64,000 nucleotides of DNA, taken from the NCBI RefSeq assembly GCF_044923475.1, contig NZ_CP137338.1:1240001-1304000 (forward strand), read 5' to 3'. This stretch comes from JAAURS01 sp044923475 (GTDB lineage Bacteria > Cyanobacteriota > Cyanobacteriia > Thermosynechococcales > Thermosynechococcaceae). The position numbers and the translations under genes are program-made. How positions within the stretch are numbered: the stretch's first letter is position 1; each line of letters starts with the position of its first letter. The notes under the pieces were generated by a model that was not told where the DNA came from, searched no databases, and was given only the letters and a program-made list of their open reading frames with translations. Positions 17,750 through 26,873 of the stretch are shown here, piece by piece.

Positions 17750-18889
17750 CTATAGCGGTGCGACGGTCTCTTCTAAGGCCAGCTTTTGGACGAGACCCAA
17801 GAGTTCCTGGGGATTGAAGGGCTTGGTCAGATACGCCGTACAACCCGCAATGCGAGCGCGAACGCGATCGATAATGCCCTCGCGGCCTGTCAGCATCACG
17901 ATCGGAATTTTGCGGAGCACCTCCACTTGGCGGGCTAGGCGGCAAAGCTCGTAACCGTCAATCCCCGGCATTTCAATGTCCATCAAAATGACGATGGGCT
18001 GGTGGTTCAGCAGCGGCATGATGGCCTGGGTGGGGTCGGATAAAGAGAGAACGTCGTAGCCGGAGGATTCTAGGGATAATTTGACAAACTGTTGAATGGT
18101 AGGGCTGTCATCCACGCAGGCCACGATGGGTCGCTTCGACGTCACGGTTGTCTGGTATTCTTTCATTTCCATCCCGCCATTTCTGAGGAGGGGTTGGAGA
18201 AAGGCCGCTAAAACTAAGACATCCGTCGAGAGCCGATGCGCGATTTCGTAGAGCGTGAGATTCTCGCCCGCGAGGTCGCTGACCTCCTGAAGTTGCTGGC
18301 AGGAGGCGCTGTCGTTCCAAACCGCTTGGAGACAGCTGTCGTAGTTGACAATACTAGGCCGTTGAAATGGCGAACTGATATCTTCTCTAATATGGGTCCA
18401 ACGCATGACCGTATCGCGGACGGGCAACACGAGCTGCCGAAACGGAACCGACAGCAGCAGCGGATCTAGACCGATGCTGCTGTCATACTTGAGCTGGCCT
18501 TGGGAGATCGCTAAAAATTGGGTTATCGCCTCTTGGGTCAGCATGGCCAATACTTGGCGGACCCAGTTCATAGGGAGCTGCTGCGATCGCCAGTATTGAT
18601 AGACCATCTGATAGTCGTTGGGGGCGTCGATCTCCAGACAAGGCTCTAGACCTGTAGACTCGCGACTGAATAGATAAGTCAGACGCTCGCGCTGCCCCAT
18701 GAGGCCAGTGGCATAGTGAATTTGCCCCCCTCCAAAGTAAACGCGCCATTGCACCGAGGCATCGTTCGGGTCCGCGACTGTCAGTCGCCCCGAGCGTTCT
18801 TCAGCTACGAGCTTTTGCAGCGCCTTTGCGGGAGAAAATAGGGTTTTTTCGGGGGGTCGCCCTGAAGAATCGTTAGAACTGTAGGTCAT
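17750..18889 (-). CDS. PATAN-domain response regulator (PatA-like)
   Basis: 379 residues. The N-terminal ~120 residues form a PATAN/DUF4388 domain (PAKALQKLVAEERSGRLTV at the start), and the C-terminal ~120 a CheY-like receiver with DD (VACVDDSPTI), the phosphoacceptor in LMDIEMPG, and TKPF. Family members in cyanobacteria include PatA and PixG/PilG-type regulators that act in heterocyst patterning, phototaxis or pilus motility. No partner kinase, pil or che gene is adjacent, so its pathway cannot be named. Confidence 0.85.
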   Translation of the reverse strand: MTYSSNDSSGRPPEKTLFSPAKALQKLVAEERSGRLTVADPNDASVQWRVYFGGGQIHYATGLMGQRERLTYLFSRESTGLEPCLEIDAPNDYQMVYQYWRSQQLPMNWVRQVLAMLTQEAITQFLAISQGQLKYDSSIGLDPLLLSVPFRQLVLPVRDTVMRWTHIREDISSPFQRPSIVNYDSCLQAVWNDSASCQQLQEVSDLAGENLTLYEIAHRLSTDVLVLAAFLQPLLRNGGMEMKEYQTTVTSKRPIVACVDDSPTIQQFVKLSLESSGYDVLSLSDPTQAIMPLLNHQPIVILMDIEMPGIDGYELCRLARQVEVLRKIPIVMLTGREGIIDRVRARIAGCTAYLTKPFNPQELLGLVQKLALEETVAPL

Positions 18890-19098
18890 AGTGCGTTTCG
18901 TCAGCGTGTTGAGACAAAAACCATCAAAAAAAGGCAGTTACGTTCGTCTAGCTGCTGGCATCTTGGCAGTAAGCTTTTACCAGTGCTCTCTCGCAGGCTC
19001 TCTTCCTTAGGATGGTCATCTCGAACCGTAAAACTGATCCGTAAAAATACGCAATTTAGAGGTCAGCGCCAATTTTTTACCCTCATATTGGCTCAATT

Positions 19099-20010
19099 AT
19101 GAATTTTAACGAACCTCAACTGAGCGACGGGCAGGTGCGGGTCCGATGTTCCAATGCGGTCGTCCCAGCAAAACCCGAAGCATCGGCAGTGTGGCAGGGC
19201 GCCATTCGCCTCCATTACGATCGCGTCGAGGCCAAGACGCAGTTGGCAGAGGTCTGGCACCAAGCTCCTCTCAAAGTTCAGAGATCCCTGTATCCAGAAT
19301 CCAACGGAATTTGCCATACGATTTTAATCCACACCGCTGGCGGCATGGTGGGGGGCGATCGCCTCAATTACCGCCTCACGCTTGCGCCTCACGCCCATGC
19401 AGTAGTCACCACTGCCGCTGCCAGCAAGATTTACTGCGCCCAGGGCAAGCAAACCGAACAGGTCGTTGAGATCGACATTGCGGAGGATGCCTATCTAGAG
19501 TGGCTGCCCCAAGAGGCGATCGTGTTCGACCGGGCGCGCTTCCAGCAAACCCTCAGGGTCAACTTAGCGCCCCGTGCGAGTTGGCTGGGGTGGGATATCT
19601 ATCGGTTTGGGCGCACCGCACGAGGGGAGCGGTTTCTAGAAGGAGAGTGGCGATCGCAGACGGAGGTGTGGCGGTCGGGCGCGCCTCTCTGGATCGACCG
19701 TCAGTGGCTACCTGGGAGCCAGGAGGCGATCGATCGTCCCCACGGTCTGAATCGATGTTCCGTCGTCGGGACTTTTGCCTGGATCGGGCGAGAGGTCGAT
19801 CGCGACTTGGTGCAGCAGTTGAGGGAGAGTTGGACGGCATTAGGGCTGGCGGGCGAAGCGGGCGTGTCCCGCCTGCAAGAGGGGGTCATTTGTCGCTATC
19901 GGGGGCAATCGACGGCAGAAGTTCGTCAGTGGTTCGCGCAAGCTTGGGATCGTGTGCGATTCTATGCCATAGGACAGCCTGCCTGTCCCGTTCGCGTTTG
20001 GCAAGTTTAG
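19099..20010 (+). CDS. ureD: Urease accessory protein UreD
   Basis: 303 residues with UreD hallmarks: HTAGGMVGGDRLNYRLTL near residue 75, and LEWLPQEAIVFDRARF near 135. UreD (UreH) with UreF and UreG delivers nickel to the urease active site. It is 13 bp upstream of ureA with ureB next, so ureDAB form an operon. UreC, UreE, UreF and UreG are not in the window. Confidence 0.93.
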   Translation: MNFNEPQLSDGQVRVRCSNAVVPAKPEASAVWQGAIRLHYDRVEAKTQLAEVWHQAPLKVQRSLYPESNGICHTILIHTAGGMVGGDRLNYRLTLAPHAHAVVTTAAASKIYCAQGKQTEQVVEIDIAEDAYLEWLPQEAIVFDRARFQQTLRVNLAPRASWLGWDIYRFGRTARGERFLEGEWRSQTEVWRSGAPLWIDRQWLPGSQEAIDRPHGLNRCSVVGTFAWIGREVDRDLVQQLRESWTALGLAGEAGVSRLQEGVICRYRGQSTAEVRQWFAQAWDRVRFYAIGQPACPVRVWQV

Positions 20011-20023
20011 AGGGATTGAGAGA

Positions 20024-20326
20024 ATGCAACTATCGCCACAAGAGAAAGATAAGCTGCTGATTTTTACGGCGGCGCTGTTGGCAGAGCGTCGCAAAGCTAA
20101 AGGGCTGAAGCTCAATTATCCAGAGGCGATCGCCTTTATTTCTGCTGCCATACTGGAGGGTGCCCGCGAGGGGCGCACCGTCGCCGATTTGATGAGCTAC
20201 GGCACCACGTTGTTAGGGCGCGATGACGTGATGGACGGGATTCCCGAAATGATTCACGACGTCCAAGTGGAAGCCACCTTCCCCGACGGCACAAAGCTCG
20301 TCACCGTCCACGACCCGATTCGCTGA
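20024..20326 (+). CDS. ureA: Urease gamma subunit
   Basis: 100 residues, full length for UreA: MQLSPQEKDKLLIFTAALLA at the start and the conserved LNYPEAIAFISAAILEGARE. It forms the trimeric urease core with UreB and UreC, hydrolysing urea to ammonia and CO2. A GAG-rich leader precedes the ATG, 13 bp after ureD. Confidence 0.95.
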   Translation: MQLSPQEKDKLLIFTAALLAERRKAKGLKLNYPEAIAFISAAILEGAREGRTVADLMSYGTTLLGRDDVMDGIPEMIHDVQVEATFPDGTKLVTVHDPIR

Positions 20327-20352
20327 TTGCCCTTACCCTTCAGGAGAACCCT

Positions 20353-20700
20353 ATGATTCCCGGCGAAATGATTGTAGAAGAAGGCGATCTCGAACTCAAT
20401 GCAGGTCGCCCTCTGGCCCAGATCCAGGTGGCCAATACGGGCGATCGCCCGATTCAGATCGGCTCCCATTTTCATTTTTTTGAAGTCAACGCCGCCCTCC
20501 AGTTCGACCGCGATGCGGCCCGAGGGATGCGCTTAGATATTCCCGCAGGGACTGCTATCCGCTTCGAACCGGGGGATGAAAAATCCGTGACCCTTGTGGC
20601 CTACGCGGGCACCCGCGAAGTGTATGGATTTAACGCCCAGATTGAAGGCAGGCTAGATCCGAAACAGAAGGCAGACAGTAAGCCCAAAAAGAAAAAGTAA
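20353..20700 (+). CDS. ureB: Urease beta subunit
   Basis: 115 residues with UreB motifs: MIPGEMIVEEGDLELN, then GSHFHFFEVN and YGFNAQIEGRLD; the C-terminus ends in a lysine-rich tail (KPKKKK). AGGAG stands 9 bp before the ATG. The catalytic alpha-subunit gene ureC, which commonly follows, is absent here: clpS comes next, after 132 bp. Confidence 0.95.
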   Translation: MIPGEMIVEEGDLELNAGRPLAQIQVANTGDRPIQIGSHFHFFEVNAALQFDRDAARGMRLDIPAGTAIRFEPGDEKSVTLVAYAGTREVYGFNAQIEGRLDPKQKADSKPKKKK

Positions 20701-20832
20701 GATTTTGAAGGCCGTAAAATCGAGCGCGTTTTTAGGCCGAAGGGATCCGCGCTACACTCGATTTACGGTTGCCCGCATTTCAACGGGCGACCTCATCCCA
20801 ATCAACCGTTTCGAATTTTGTTTGCTTTAAGT

Positions 20833-21147
20833 ATGGCGATCGCGACAGTCGAATCCAGTACCATTACGGCACCCAAGGTCGAGAAAGACCGTCAAACCAC
20901 GCGGGCACCCTATCCCAACTATAAAATCATCGTGCTCGACGATGACTTTAATACCTTCGAGCATGTTGCAAAGTGCCTGATTACTTACATTCCTAAAATG
21001 ACGCCAGAAAAGGCGATGGAGTTAACCCATCAGGTTCACTTTGAGGGATTGGCAATCGTGTGGATCGGACCGCAGGAGCAGGCGGAGCTTTACCACGAGC
21101 AACTGCTGCGGGCGGGTCTGACGATGGCTCCTTTAGAGCCGGAATAG
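20833..21147 (+). CDS. clpS: ATP-dependent Clp protease adaptor ClpS
   Basis: 104 residues from the ATG at 20833. The folded core YKIIVLDDDFNTFEHVAKCL contains the ClpS DDDxNT(F/M) motif, followed by TPEKAMELTHQVHFEG, the substrate-binding pocket region. ClpS presents N-degron substrates to ClpA/C with ClpP. Cyanobacteria carry one or two forms (ClpS1/S2); I cannot assign which with certainty. The following trm1 gene starts 5 bp after its stop. Confidence 0.9.
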   Translation: MAIATVESSTITAPKVEKDRQTTRAPYPNYKIIVLDDDFNTFEHVAKCLITYIPKMTPEKAMELTHQVHFEGLAIVWIGPQEQAELYHEQLLRAGLTMAPLEPE

Positions 21148-21152
21148 CTGCT

Positions 21153-22325
21153 GTGGTAGAACTTACCGTCACGCCCTTGGCAGATTGGTACGAGGAAGGT
21201 GCAGCTCGGTTTGAGATCGGTGCGGCTTTTTTTAAGCCGGAGACTCGGGTTGCCCGCGATTTTGGAGTTCTGGCTGCTGCTGTCTATCGGCAGCAGCACC
21301 CGCAGCTAGAGGTGTTGGATGGGATGAGCGGCTGCGGAATTCGCGCCCTCCGCTATGCCTTGGAAGCTAAGGCGGATTGGCTTTGGGTCAATGAGGCGAA
21401 CCCGGAGCATGCAGCGGTTCTCCACCAGAACGTAAAGGCTCAACTGCCTCCAGGACAGTTTCGAGTTACCATCGGTTCCGTGCGGTGCGTCCTCCAGGAC
21501 TGTCTCCAGCAGCAGCGCTATTTCGATTTAGTCGATCTCGATTGCTTTGGTAGCCCCGCCGCTGATTTGACGGACTGCATTAGGGCGACGCGCTTAAACG
21601 GGCTAATGTATTTAACGACTACCGACAGCCGCACCTGCGAGGGACACAACCCAGCGGCCAGCCTTCGCCATTTTGGAGCCTATGCCCGCGCTCATCCTGC
21701 CACCCGCGAGCAGGGTCTGCGGCTGCTGTTGGGAATGGTGTCCCAACAGGCTGCAATGCAAGGATTCGCGATCGCCCCGCTGTTTTCCTACTTTCAGGGT
21801 CAGACCTATCGCGTCATGGTGCGTCTCGTCAAAGGCCACCACTGGTCGGAGGCCCAATCCGGCTTTGTCGGGCACTGCCACGCTTGCGGTCACTACGATG
21901 CGGTGGATTGGCGCAGGCTGAGTCGCGCCGTTTGTCCCCACCATGAAACACCGCTCCCGCTCACCCTCAGCGGCCCGCTCTGGCTCGGCCCGCTTCACGA
22001 TTTAGCGTACTTGACCTCTATGGGCGACCTCGCCCAACGGTGGGGCTGGCAAGACCGAAAGGTGTTGCTCGACTTAATGGCCGGAGAGATTCCGTTTCCG
22101 CCTTACTTTTTTACCCTGGCGGAGTTGGGCCGTCGCGCCAAGGTCGATATCCCGAAACGTAGTCAGCTTCTAATAGCTTTAAAGAAGAATAACTACAAAG
22201 CCGCGCTTACACATATTGAACCTCAAGCAGTGAAAACAGATGCATCGATTTTGGCTCTCATAGCGCTCGCAAAAGAATTACAAAGCAATTTTAAAAAACA
22301 TCTGGGCTTTACGAATATTGATTGA
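21153..22325 (+). CDS. trm1: tRNA (guanine26-N2)-dimethyltransferase, Trm1 family
   Basis: 390 residues from the GTG at 21153, 5 bp after clpS. SAM-binding motifs: LDGMSGCGIRALRYALEA (near residue 50) and DLVDLDCFGSPA (near 130), the Trm1 D-x-x-GSP catalytic motif. A C-terminal zinc-ribbon-like segment (CHACGHYDAVDWRR, CPHHE) also fits. Trm1 is near-universal in archaea and eukaryotes and found in few bacteria, including some cyanobacteria and Aquifex, where it methylates G26 (and G27). A longer frame upstream runs through clpS in another phase and is not credible. Confidence 0.88.
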   Translation: MVELTVTPLADWYEEGAARFEIGAAFFKPETRVARDFGVLAAAVYRQQHPQLEVLDGMSGCGIRALRYALEAKADWLWVNEANPEHAAVLHQNVKAQLPPGQFRVTIGSVRCVLQDCLQQQRYFDLVDLDCFGSPAADLTDCIRATRLNGLMYLTTTDSRTCEGHNPAASLRHFGAYARAHPATREQGLRLLLGMVSQQAAMQGFAIAPLFSYFQGQTYRVMVRLVKGHHWSEAQSGFVGHCHACGHYDAVDWRRLSRAVCPHHETPLPLTLSGPLWLGPLHDLAYLTSMGDLAQRWGWQDRKVLLDLMAGEIPFPPYFFTLAELGRRAKVDIPKRSQLLIALKKNNYKAALTHIEPQAVKTDASILALIALAKELQSNFKKHLGFTNID

Positions 22326-22434
22326 AATTTTAATCGCTATCGGTAAATTTCTCGACGTTTGAGGCTTTAGTGTTATCGAAACATATTAGGAGTTCGATAT
22401 CCTGTTCGTTCGTGACGGGGTTCTTCATTAAAAA

Positions 22435-23175
22435 CTAAGATTCGTCTTTTTCGGCCTGTACTTCTTTAAGCAGTCGTAAACAGAAGCCAAGCTTTGAACT
22501 TACAAAGTTTTTATGTAGTTTATATTCCATGAAAGCATAAAATAAACCTAATCCTGCAATTAATAAAGGGCTTAGTTCTTTCCCATAAATCAATAGAGTT
22601 ACCAAGACAAAAAAGTAAGATATGAATCTAGAAGTGTATTTATCGAATTTTTCAGACAGATCCTTTTGATGACTTAAATACACAATACTTTTGTTTATTT
22701 GACTAGGACGAAGATCAAATAATTTTTCTTTTATTTCTTCTATTTTGTATTCTTCAATGTCAGGCTCGAAAGCAATTTCTTCTCTCATTCTACGCTTTCC
22801 CGTAATAGCATTAATTAATCTTGAACTGTATGGAGTGCTTGTTTTGGCTAAATTTAAGCTGTTTTTACGGAGAGCTATAAAATTAAAAGCCAGATAAGCT
22901 ATGGATGTGACTATTGCTATGTAGACAAAGGGAAGATATTCTAAATTTAATTCTTTTAGGATATGAGAAATAAAAATCAAAATCACAGTTAAAGAAAGCA
23001 AGATTTTATCTCTTCTTGACGGAGCTAAAATATTTATAAATGGTAGTATTGCTGCATTCAAAATAATCTTGAGCGAGCTTGACGTGTCAGTCTTGTTTAG
23101 AATAAAAGATAAGATTTCTATAACTTCGCTTATTTCACTCAAGGTCATATCTTTGAACGGCTTTATTTTATTCAT
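22435..23175 (-). CDS. Hypothetical AT-rich membrane protein
   Basis: 246 residues from ATG at 23173-23175. Four or so hydrophobic segments: IILNAAILPFINIL, LLSLTVILIFISHIL, FVYIAIVTSIAYLAFNFIA and FFVLVTLLIY...LLIAGLGLFYAF. Between them is a charged cytoplasmic-looking region (EPDIEEYKIEEIKEKLFD). No family recognised. The gene is far more AT-rich than its neighbours and contains no GCGATCGC site, suggesting recent acquisition. It stands alone, convergent with trm1. Confidence 0.6.
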   Translation of the reverse strand: MNKIKPFKDMTLSEISEVIEILSFILNKTDTSSSLKIILNAAILPFINILAPSRRDKILLSLTVILIFISHILKELNLEYLPFVYIAIVTSIAYLAFNFIALRKNSLNLAKTSTPYSSRLINAITGKRRMREEIAFEPDIEEYKIEEIKEKLFDLRPSQINKSIVYLSHQKDLSEKFDKYTSRFISYFFVLVTLLIYGKELSPLLIAGLGLFYAFMEYKLHKNFVSSKLGFCLRLLKEVQAEKDES

Positions 23176-23251
23176 GTTTTTAGATCTCGCAAATTGTTTT
23201 TTGATCTTATAGCATGAAAATATTTTTATGTAAATTTTTATTCTAAAAAAT

Positions 23252-23297
23252 AAAAATCACCTAAATCTCAAGAGTTAAGATCAGGTGATTTTTTTTT
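23252..23297 (-). terminator. Hairpin terminator downstream of petL
   Basis: AAAAATCACCT (23252-23262) pairs with AGGTGATTTTT (23283-23293); T runs flank both sides, so it can work in both directions. It lies just beyond the petL stop on the minus strand. Confidence 0.6.
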
Positions 23298-23314
23298 GAT
23301 TGAATTGAACGAAT

Positions 23315-23407
23315 CTAGATCAGCTTGACGGTTTTGAGCGCGTAGTAAAGCGCCAAAGCAAGGCCGATAAAGGCTCCGGTCATTAAGATAAATGCGATAA
23401 AACCCAT
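23315..23407 (-). CDS. petL: Cytochrome b6f complex subunit PetL
   Basis: A 30-residue single-helix protein: starts MGFIAFILMTGAFIGL and ends ALKTVKLI, close in form to the known cyanobacterial PetL ending AIKSIKLI. PetL is a small peripheral helix that stabilises the dimeric cytochrome b6f complex in the thylakoid. GGAG stands 8 bp before the ATG, and a hairpin terminator follows. It lies alone between an unknown gene and leuS. Assignment rests on length, topology and the C-terminal pattern. Confidence 0.75.
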   Translation of the reverse strand: MGFIAFILMTGAFIGLALALYYALKTVKLI

Positions 23408-23534
23408 TGCGTACGCTCCATAATAGGCGGCTTCCCTTTAGATAGCTTAGGGCATAGGCGATCGCCCCGCCAAGCCCGCACCCAAAATGTCCGCTCGATC
23501 CCGGTCGTCAGGATCTGCGATCGTAGGGTCAATG

Positions 23535-26138
23535 CTAGCCCAAGACAAAGTTGACGAGCTTGCCGGGGACGACGATTGCCTTCTTGACGGTTTGCCCTTC
23601 CAGATATCGCTGCCCGACATCGGAATTGCGGGCATAGGTTTCGAGTTCCTCGCGAGTGGCACTGGCGGGGACTTGGACGGTGCCGCGCGTTTTACCCATC
23701 ACCTGAATGACGAGGGTGATTTCGTCAGAAATGAGCGCTTCTGGATCTAGCGTCGGCCAAGGTTGCTGGTGAACTGAATCGGCATGACCGATGCGGTGCC
23801 AAAGTTCCTCGGCAATGTGGGGGGCAAAGGGGGCCAGAAGCGCGATCAGCGTTTCGATGCCTTCGGTATAGACGCGAGATTGTTTGATATCCGAATCGTT
23901 GAGGGCGTTGCTGAGTTTCATGAGTTCGGAGACGGCGGTGTTGAATTGGTATTCATCCTGGAGGTCTTCGCTCACTTCTTTGATGGCAGTATGAATGGCG
24001 CGGCGAAGATCTTTTTCCGCTTTGGCGAGCGGTTTGGCGGCGGAAGACGGCACAGAGCCTTGCGCCCCCACGGGAGATTCGGTGACGAGTCGCCAGACGC
24101 GGTTGAGGAATCGGAATTGGCCTTCAACGTCGGCATCGTCCCATTCCAAATCTTTCTCAGGCGGGGCTTTGAACAAAATGTTCATCCGAGCGGTGTCTGC
24201 CCCGTACTTAGCAATCACCTCGCCAGGTGCAGTACCGTTGTGCTTGGATTTGGACATTTTTTCGTAGACGATTTCCAAGGCATCCCCAGTTTCTGGATCG
24301 ACGGGATTGGTCAGATCTTTAATGTCTTGGGGGACGACGTATCGTTCGGTTTTTGGATTCTTGTAGGTTTTGCCCTGGACCATCCCTTGGGTCAGCAGAC
24401 GCTGAAAGGGTTCGTCGCAGTTGAGCAACCCGCGATCGCGCATCACTTTGGTGAAGAACCGCGAGTAGAGCAAATGCAAAATCGCGTGTTCGATGCCGCC
24501 GATGTATTGGTCTACAGGCATCCAGTCATTGGCGATCGCCGGGTCGAAGGCCGTTTCAGCATTCTGAGCATCGGGGTAGCGCATGAAATACCACGACGAA
24601 CACATGAAAGTATCCATCGTGTCGGTTTCGCGCTTGGCGGGGGTGCCGCAAGTGGGACAGGGCACGTTGACCCAAGCATCCAATTGCGCCAAGGGCGAAC
24701 CTTTTCCTGAAAACTCGACATCCTCGGGAAGCTTCACCGGGAGTTCTGCGTCCGGGACGGGTACGACCCCGCACTTCGGACAGTGCACGACGGGAATGGG
24801 ACAGCCCCAGTAACGCTGTCGGGAGATCAGCCAGTCCCGCAGGCGGTAATTGGCGGTGCCTTTGCCCTTTTGGTTCGCTTCGAGGTGGGCGATCGCCGCT
24901 TCTACGCTTTTGCCCTTCCCTTTGCCTGCTGCCACGCCATCCAACGGCCCCGAATTGACCATCACCCCCTCACCTGCATAGGCAGCGGTCATCGTATCCG
25001 CAGACAACGGCTTGTCTGGAGGTTGCACCACTGGGGTGATGGGTAAGTTGAAGGTCTTCGCAAACTCAAAGTCCCGCTGGTCGTGGGCGGGCACTGCCAT
25101 AATGGCTCCGGTGCCGTAATCCACCAACACGTAATCTGCAATCCACACCGGAATTTTTGCGTCATTCACGGGGTTGATGGCATAACCGCCCGTCCAAACT
25201 CCCGTTTTTTCGCGACCCTCTGCGGTGCGGTCCATTTCGCTTTTGCCCGCCGCTTCGGCTTGATAGGCTTTAATGGCTTTGGCTTGAGCGGGTGTGGTAA
25301 GTTTTTCGACTAGGGGATGTTCTGGGGAAATCACCATAAACGTCGCGCCCCAGAGCGTGTCGGGGCGGGTGGTGAAGACGGTCAGGTCATCGCCCGCTTC
25401 GGTGGCGAAGGTGACGTGGGCACCTGTGGATTTGCCAATCCAGTTGGCCTGCATGAGGCGCACGCGTTCCGGCCAGCCGCTGAGCTGGTCCAAGTCTTGC
25501 AAAAGCTGTTCGGCGTAGTCTGTGATTTTGAAGAACCACTGGCGCAAAAGCTTGCGCTCCACTTTTGCTCCCGATCGCCAAGATTTCCCTTCGCTATCGA
25601 CCTGTTCGTTAGCCAAAACGGTCTGGTCGATCGGGTCCCAGTTGACGAGGGCTTCTTTTTGGTAGGCCAAACCCATCTGTAAAAATTGCAAAAACAGCCA
25701 CTGCGTCCATCGATAGTAGTCGGGAGAGCAGGTGGTGACTTCTTTGTCCCAATCGAAGGAGATGCCCAAATCCTTGAGCTGCTCGCGCATCTGGTCGATG
25801 TTGGCGTAGGTCCACTGAGCTGGGGGAATGCCCCGCTCGATCGCCGCATTTTCCGCAGGCAGACCAAACGCATCCCAGCCCATCGGGTTCAACACGCGAT
25901 AGCCCTGCATCCGCTTGTGACGGGCGACGACATCCACGATGGTATAGACCCGAACGTGGCCCATGTGGAGGTTCCCGGACGGATAGGGAAACATGGACAG
26001 AGCGTAGAACTTGGGCTTACTGCTGTCCGTGGCGGTTTCGTGCAGCTTTCGATCGGCCCAGGTTTTCTGCCACTGTTTCTCTATTTTTGCGGGGCTGTAT
26101 TGGGACTCCACGAATGACTCCTGCGATTGGATTTGCAT
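23535..26138 (-). CDS. leuS: Leucyl-tRNA synthetase
   Basis: 867 residues, normal for bacterial LeuRS. The class I signatures are present: HMGH as PSGNLHMGHVRVYT near residue 57 and KMSKS as YEKMSKSKHNG near residue 633; the CP1 editing domain is between them with TTRPDT, and a zinc-binding Cys cluster (CPKCG) is visible. It charges tRNA-Leu in the cytoplasm. A REP-like repeat variant at 24051-24071 encodes VGAQGSVPS within the C-terminal linker. Frames on the opposite strand are shadows of this gene. Confidence 0.97.
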   Translation of the reverse strand: MQIQSQESFVESQYSPAKIEKQWQKTWADRKLHETATDSSKPKFYALSMFPYPSGNLHMGHVRVYTIVDVVARHKRMQGYRVLNPMGWDAFGLPAENAAIERGIPPAQWTYANIDQMREQLKDLGISFDWDKEVTTCSPDYYRWTQWLFLQFLQMGLAYQKEALVNWDPIDQTVLANEQVDSEGKSWRSGAKVERKLLRQWFFKITDYAEQLLQDLDQLSGWPERVRLMQANWIGKSTGAHVTFATEAGDDLTVFTTRPDTLWGATFMVISPEHPLVEKLTTPAQAKAIKAYQAEAAGKSEMDRTAEGREKTGVWTGGYAINPVNDAKIPVWIADYVLVDYGTGAIMAVPAHDQRDFEFAKTFNLPITPVVQPPDKPLSADTMTAAYAGEGVMVNSGPLDGVAAGKGKGKSVEAAIAHLEANQKGKGTANYRLRDWLISRQRYWGCPIPVVHCPKCGVVPVPDAELPVKLPEDVEFSGKGSPLAQLDAWVNVPCPTCGTPAKRETDTMDTFMCSSWYFMRYPDAQNAETAFDPAIANDWMPVDQYIGGIEHAILHLLYSRFFTKVMRDRGLLNCDEPFQRLLTQGMVQGKTYKNPKTERYVVPQDIKDLTNPVDPETGDALEIVYEKMSKSKHNGTAPGEVIAKYGADTARMNILFKAPPEKDLEWDDADVEGQFRFLNRVWRLVTESPVGAQGSVPSSAAKPLAKAEKDLRRAIHTAIKEVSEDLQDEYQFNTAVSELMKLSNALNDSDIKQSRVYTEGIETLIALLAPFAPHIAEELWHRIGHADSVHQQPWPTLDPEALISDEITLVIQVMGKTRGTVQVPASATREELETYARNSDVGQRYLEGQTVKKAIVVPGKLVNFVLG
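24051..24071. repeat. Degenerate REP-like sequence inside leuS
   Basis: CACAGAGCCTTGCGCCCCCAC resembles half of the palindrome at 15612-15639 and 63295-63322 and encodes GAQGS in frame. The other arm is decayed. Confidence 0.45.
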
Positions 26139-26198
26139 CCTTTCATTTTAGAGTCTCGTCTGCGGTTCGGATTATAAAGAGCGGGGTTTGAACGTTAT

Positions 26199-26873
26199 TC
26201 AGGAATTTTGGCCGAACCAATCCGCGTGGGTATTCGCCAAAATTGCTGCCTGGGTGCGATCGCGCAACTCCAGCCGATTCAAAATATTAGTCACGTGATT
26301 TTTGACCGTCCCCTCTGAAATGTAGAGCGATCTCGCGATCTCCCGATTGCTCGATCCTGCTGCAATCAACCGCAACACCTCTCGCTCTCTGGGGGTCAGC
26401 TCGGTCAACGCAGGGGGAAGGTCGGATTCAGGTGGGGAACCCGTCGGCGCGCTGGCAAATGCCTTTTTCATAATGCCCGGTCCAAACTGCACGTAGCCCT
26501 TATGGACAGAGCGAATTGCAGCAGCTAAATCTTCAGAAGGCGTGTCTTTAAGTAAATAACCGCAAGCCCCCAACCGAATGGCTTCCTTCACGTAGGCTTC
26601 ATCGTTAAACGTCGTCAGAATCAGAATTTTGAGATCGGGGAACTGGGCCAGCAACCCTTGGGTTGCCGCAACTCCGTCCATGACGGGCATGCGCATATCC
26701 ATCAGCATCACATCGGGCCGCTGGGGCGTTTCGTAAAGGGCGATCGCCAGTTCGATGCCCGCCTGTCCGTGTTCGGCCTCTCCCACAACCTGTAAGTCTG
26801 GCTCTAGCTGAAGGAGTGCTGCTAAGCCTTGACGAATAATACTTTGGTCGTCTACCAATAAAACGCGAATCAT
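26199..26873 (-). CDS. NarL/FixJ-type response regulator
   Basis: 224 residues from ATG at 26871-26873. The receiver has DD (LLVDDQSI), the phosphoacceptor in MLMDMRMP (near residue 58) and the switch Lys in LLKDTPSED; the LuxR-type HTH follows (LTPREREVLRLIAAGSSNREIA). It overlaps the sensor kinase by 4 bp (ATGA), so the pair are co-translated. Target genes are unknown; the divergent secreted repeat-protein gene at 28242 is the nearest candidate by position only. Confidence 0.92.
   Translation of the reverse strand: MIRVLLVDDQSIIRQGLAALLQLEPDLQVVGEAEHGQAGIELAIALYETPQRPDVMLMDMRMPVMDGVAATQGLLAQFPDLKILILTTFNDEAYVKEAIRLGACGYLLKDTPSEDLAAAIRSVHKGYVQFGPGIMKKAFASAPTGSPPESDLPPALTELTPREREVLRLIAAGSSNREIARSLYISEGTVKNHVTNILNRLELRDRTQAAILANTHADWFGQNS

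Noticed and set aside
23784..24710. A 308-codon + frame opposite leuS
   Set aside because: Shadow of leuS, which is conserved across the region; no recognisable protein.
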